Shown in pieces: positions 5,111 to 7,297 of a DNA stretch of 7,297 nt. Under the pieces are notes generated by a model. It had not been told where the DNA came from. It was given only the letters and a program-made list of their open reading frames with translations, and did no database searches. The DNA is from Treponema sp. (lineage in GTDB: Bacteria > Spirochaetota > Spirochaetia > Treponematales > Breznakiellaceae): assembly GCA_031264395.1 (NCBI GenBank), contig JAISEB010000113.1:1-7297 (forward strand), read 5' to 3'. Position numbers and translations under genes: made by a program. Numbering within the stretch: position 1 is the stretch's first letter; each line of letters begins with the position of its first letter.

Positions 5111-7297
5111 ATGTCCGCCTTCATTACCCCGAAAAAATACCTTCTGATTCTCCTTATCGCCTTTGCCTCGGCGGCCCTGTCGGCGTTTCTTCTGGAATAC
5201 GTTCTAAGGGGGCCCAGGCTCGGTTTTTACTACGATTTTCTTGCCGGCCGCCGCCCTGCCGCCGTCCTTCCCCGTGAAATACTGCTCATCGATACGGGAG
5301 ACATTACGGAAAGCGGGATGGTAGTCTCCGTTCTGGACGCTCTTATCGAATTTGACGCGGAGAGCCTTGTGCTTGAAGTTCCGGTACTGGGATTTTCTTC
5401 CATAAAGAATGGGGACGAAGACCAGATGCGCCGGCGTCTTGACGAGGAATTCATCTTGCTTGGAAGAAATATCCGCAATCTTTTTGAGGCGATACGGACG
5501 GGCTCCGTTTCTCCCCGGGACGCGGACCGTTATGTCGGGGAACTTGTGGGCCTTGCCGAACGGGGAAAGGAACGGCTTGGCGCGGCCCTTATAGACAGGG
5601 ATACCTCTTCGGTTCAGCTTGAAAAGGAGGCCGAAGCCTTCGGGGCCCTTTTCCGCTCGGGCGATCTCCGCCCCCGACCCGACAGGGACGGCGTGCTGCG
5701 GCGCGTGGTTCCCGTGTTCCCCGACGGCGCGGAGCACGCCGTATACGCCGCCCTCAAAAAAAAGCGGAATCCCCCTTCCGGCGCGTATTTTTCCGGTTTT
5801 CCCCCGGGAAATTCCGGCCTTGAATACACCGAATACGGCCCCGTGCTTGCCGGGCGGAACGGGAACGCCGAAATGATCATTCCTTTGGACCGTGACGGGG
5901 CCGTGCTCATTGAACAATGCGCCGGTTACAGGCGTATGCCCCTTTCGGCCTTTACCCTCTACCGGGACGCGGACCGGGCCCTGCGGGGTCTTTTGGGTGA
6001 AGCCGAGGGGCTCGGGATCTATTCGGCCCTTCCACCTGAAAACGCCCCCCTGTACCTCTACGATTACAGCGAGGCGCTCCGGGAGGACATGCTCGCCTAT
6101 CCGTCGGCGGAAACAAGGGAGGCCTGGAAGGCGTCGCGGGCCGGGTACGCGAGGAGCCTTGAGGATTTTTTTTCGGGCCCTTCCGAAGCGGCTCTGGTCG
6201 GCGGCTATGAGGAACTTATCGCCACAGAAGATCTTGACGAAGGGGGAATCTCCCGGCTTGCGGATCTTCGTGATGAATTGATAGGGGCTTTTCAAAGACT
6301 GCGGGACGCCCACAGTACGTTTGCCGCGTTTCGGATGGACATGGAGAGGGAACTTGAATCGTCCCTGTGCATCATGGGAAACGATCCGGAACCTTCGGCC
6401 CGGCTTGCCTCGGCGCTCATAACCGGCCGCTGCGCCGTTCCCGGCAGGAGGGTACACGTTCTTTTCTGGTCCCTCTTCGCGGCGTTTCTTGCCATAGCCG
6501 GGGCGTCGCGGCTTCGTCAGGGGGTATGCCTTGCGGCGGCCCCCGTTCTGGGCGTCCTTCTGGCCTTTGTCTTTTCATGGTACTTCGTGTTTTCAGGTTA
6601 CTGGATAGATCCCCTTCTTCCCGCCGCGCCGGCCTTTGCCGGGATTCTGGTTTTCTGGGCCGGTTCCCTTGTTGTGACCGTCCGGGGCGCGTCTTCCTTC
6701 AGGCGGGCCTACGGAAACGCCGCCGGAAAGCCCTGGCTGAAACAGCTGATACGAAGGGGCCGGCCCCTGCCTCGGGAACGCATACGCGCCCGGGCGGCGG
6801 TAATGGCCGTAAAGGATCCCGCGCTGCTTGCCACGGAGGATAGGGGCGATCCGGCCGGAGTCGCCGTTTTGCAGGAACAGTTCCGGGAGGAAGCGTCCTC
6901 GGTTCTGAAGAAGTCGGGCGCGGTGATTCTGGGGTATGAAAGGGACATGGTTATTGCCTGTTTTGGCTCTCCCCTGGAACGCGTCTGCCTTGAAGGGCTA
7001 AAGGGTGAAAGCCCCTATTCCGACGATCCGGGCGCCGGAAACGGACATCCTGCCGTCAAGGCGGCGGGTTTTGTCACGGAACTGTTCCGCCTGAACCCCG
7101 GCCTTTTCTGGCGTTTGGGCATAGACTATGGGGAATGTCTTTTCTTCTGGTCCGCCGTGCCCGGTTACACCGCCTGCGGCAGCCCCGTTGTCCGTTCGCG
7201 CGTTCTTGCCGGGCTCACGGGGCGGTACCGTTCCAGCGTCCTCATTACCGAGCCTGTGAGGGAACTCCTCAGCGTTCCCGTACGAAAACTCCATTCT
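5111..7297 (+). CDS. CHASE2 sensor with class III cyclase-like domain, probably catalytically degenerate (3' end cut by window)
   Basis: 729 residues are visible with no stop before the edge. Residues 10-32 form a first membrane helix. Residues about 33-446 are periplasmic and match CHASE2 at both ends: ILLIDTGDI around Asp61, then a later SLCIMG (Cys420-Gly423) followed by VPGRRVH, like the family's IG...PG..iHA ending. Helices follow at about 448-466, 472-494 and 503-524. A linker, YGNAAGKPWLKQLIRRGRPLP, precedes the cyclase-like domain (about 558 onward). There the metal-binding positions read VMAVKD (Asp569) and GYERDMVIACFGSP (Asp612), then GIDYG (670-674). The segment normally G-x-x-V-N-x-A-x-R reads GSPVVRSRV (690-698), so the transition-state Asn is Val and the Arg is shifted or lost. 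It probably senses an envelope signal; whether it makes cAMP is doubtful. The ATG is the only sensible start, because a TAA lies two codons upstream, but its AAAGG touches the ATG, so translation may be weak. About 130 residues (285-415) are an extra helical insertion. Confidence 0.78.
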   Translation, partial: MSAFITPKKYLLILLIAFASAALSAFLLEYVLRGPRLGFYYDFLAGRRPAAVLPREILLIDTGDITESGMVVSVLDALIEFDAESLVLEVPVLGFSSIKNGDEDQMRRRLDEEFILLGRNIRNLFEAIRTGSVSPRDADRYVGELVGLAERGKERLGAALIDRDTSSVQLEKEAEAFGALFRSGDLRPRPDRDGVLRRVVPVFPDGAEHAVYAALKKKRNPPSGAYFSGFPPGNSGLEYTEYGPVLAGRNGNAEMIIPLDRDGAVLIEQCAGYRRMPLSAFTLYRDADRALRGLLGEAEGLGIYSALPPENAPLYLYDYSEALREDMLAYPSAETREAWKASRAGYARSLEDFFSGPSEAALVGGYEELIATEDLDEGGISRLADLRDELIGAFQRLRDAHSTFAAFRMDMERELESSLCIMGNDPEPSARLASALITGRCAVPGRRVHVLFWSLFAAFLAIAGASRLRQGVCLAAAPVLGVLLAFVFSWYFVFSGYWIDPLLPAAPAFAGILVFWAGSLVVTVRGASSFRRAYGNAAGKPWLKQLIRRGRPLPRERIRARAAVMAVKDPALLATEDRGDPAGVAVLQEQFREEASSVLKKSGAVILGYERDMVIACFGSPLERVCLEGLKGESPYSDDPGAGNGHPAVKAAGFVTELFRLNPGLFWRLGIDYGECLFFWSAVPGYTACGSPVVRSRVLAGLTGRYRSSVLITEPVRELLSVPVRKLHS

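Noticed and set aside
5204..6457. 417-codon minus-strand frame opposite the CHASE2 gene
   Set aside because: It is rich in Arg, Gly, Pro and Lys with no motif, as expected for the antisense of a GC-rich gene. The plus-strand frame carries CHASE2 and cyclase motifs over the same stretch.

Overview
The window looks like a piece of a spirochaete chromosome, most likely a treponeme-type organism. It is GC-rich (high fifties percent by eye). The reasons for this assignment are a 509-residue soluble protein resembling the spirochaete family DUF5312, two exported lipoproteins with loose Ala-X-Cys lipoboxes, and a large CHASE2-cyclase-like membrane protein whose linker and C-terminal part resemble treponemal sequences I remember. 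All family calls come from reading motifs; no database search was run.

Layout. Positions 1-1361 (minus strand, cut by the left edge) encode a lipoprotein that joins a flavodoxin-like domain to a zinc M15 peptidase domain. Positions 1362-1879 hold no convincing gene but are rich in inverted and direct repeats. Positions 1880-5004 are a tight three-gene minus-strand operon. Its order of transcription is a DUF4398-like lipoprotein (4402-5004), the DUF5312-like protein (2869-4398) and a FruK-type sugar-phosphate kinase (1880-2872). The gaps are 3 nt and then a 4-nt ATGA overlap, so translation is probably coupled. Positions 5005-5110 are a divergent intergenic region with a consensus TATAAT for the operon and a terminator-like hairpin. 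Positions 5111-7297 (plus strand, cut by the right edge) encode a CHASE2 sensor with transmembrane helices and a class III cyclase-like domain.

How the genes may work together. Both lipoproteins and the CHASE2 protein face the periplasm, and the M15 protein should act on peptidoglycan, so the window has a cell-envelope theme. FruK is a cytosolic metabolic enzyme with no PTS gene beside it. Why it is coupled to two genes of unknown function is unclear.

The points most worth following up are the flavodoxin-M15 fusion on an exported lipoprotein, the cyclase domain that has lost the usual catalytic Asn/Arg positions, the large helical insertion in its CHASE2 domain, the unusual FruK operon, and the repeat-rich gap at 1500-1872. 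I did not find a CRISPR array, tRNA, rRNA, transposase, toxin-antitoxin pair or recognisable defence system.
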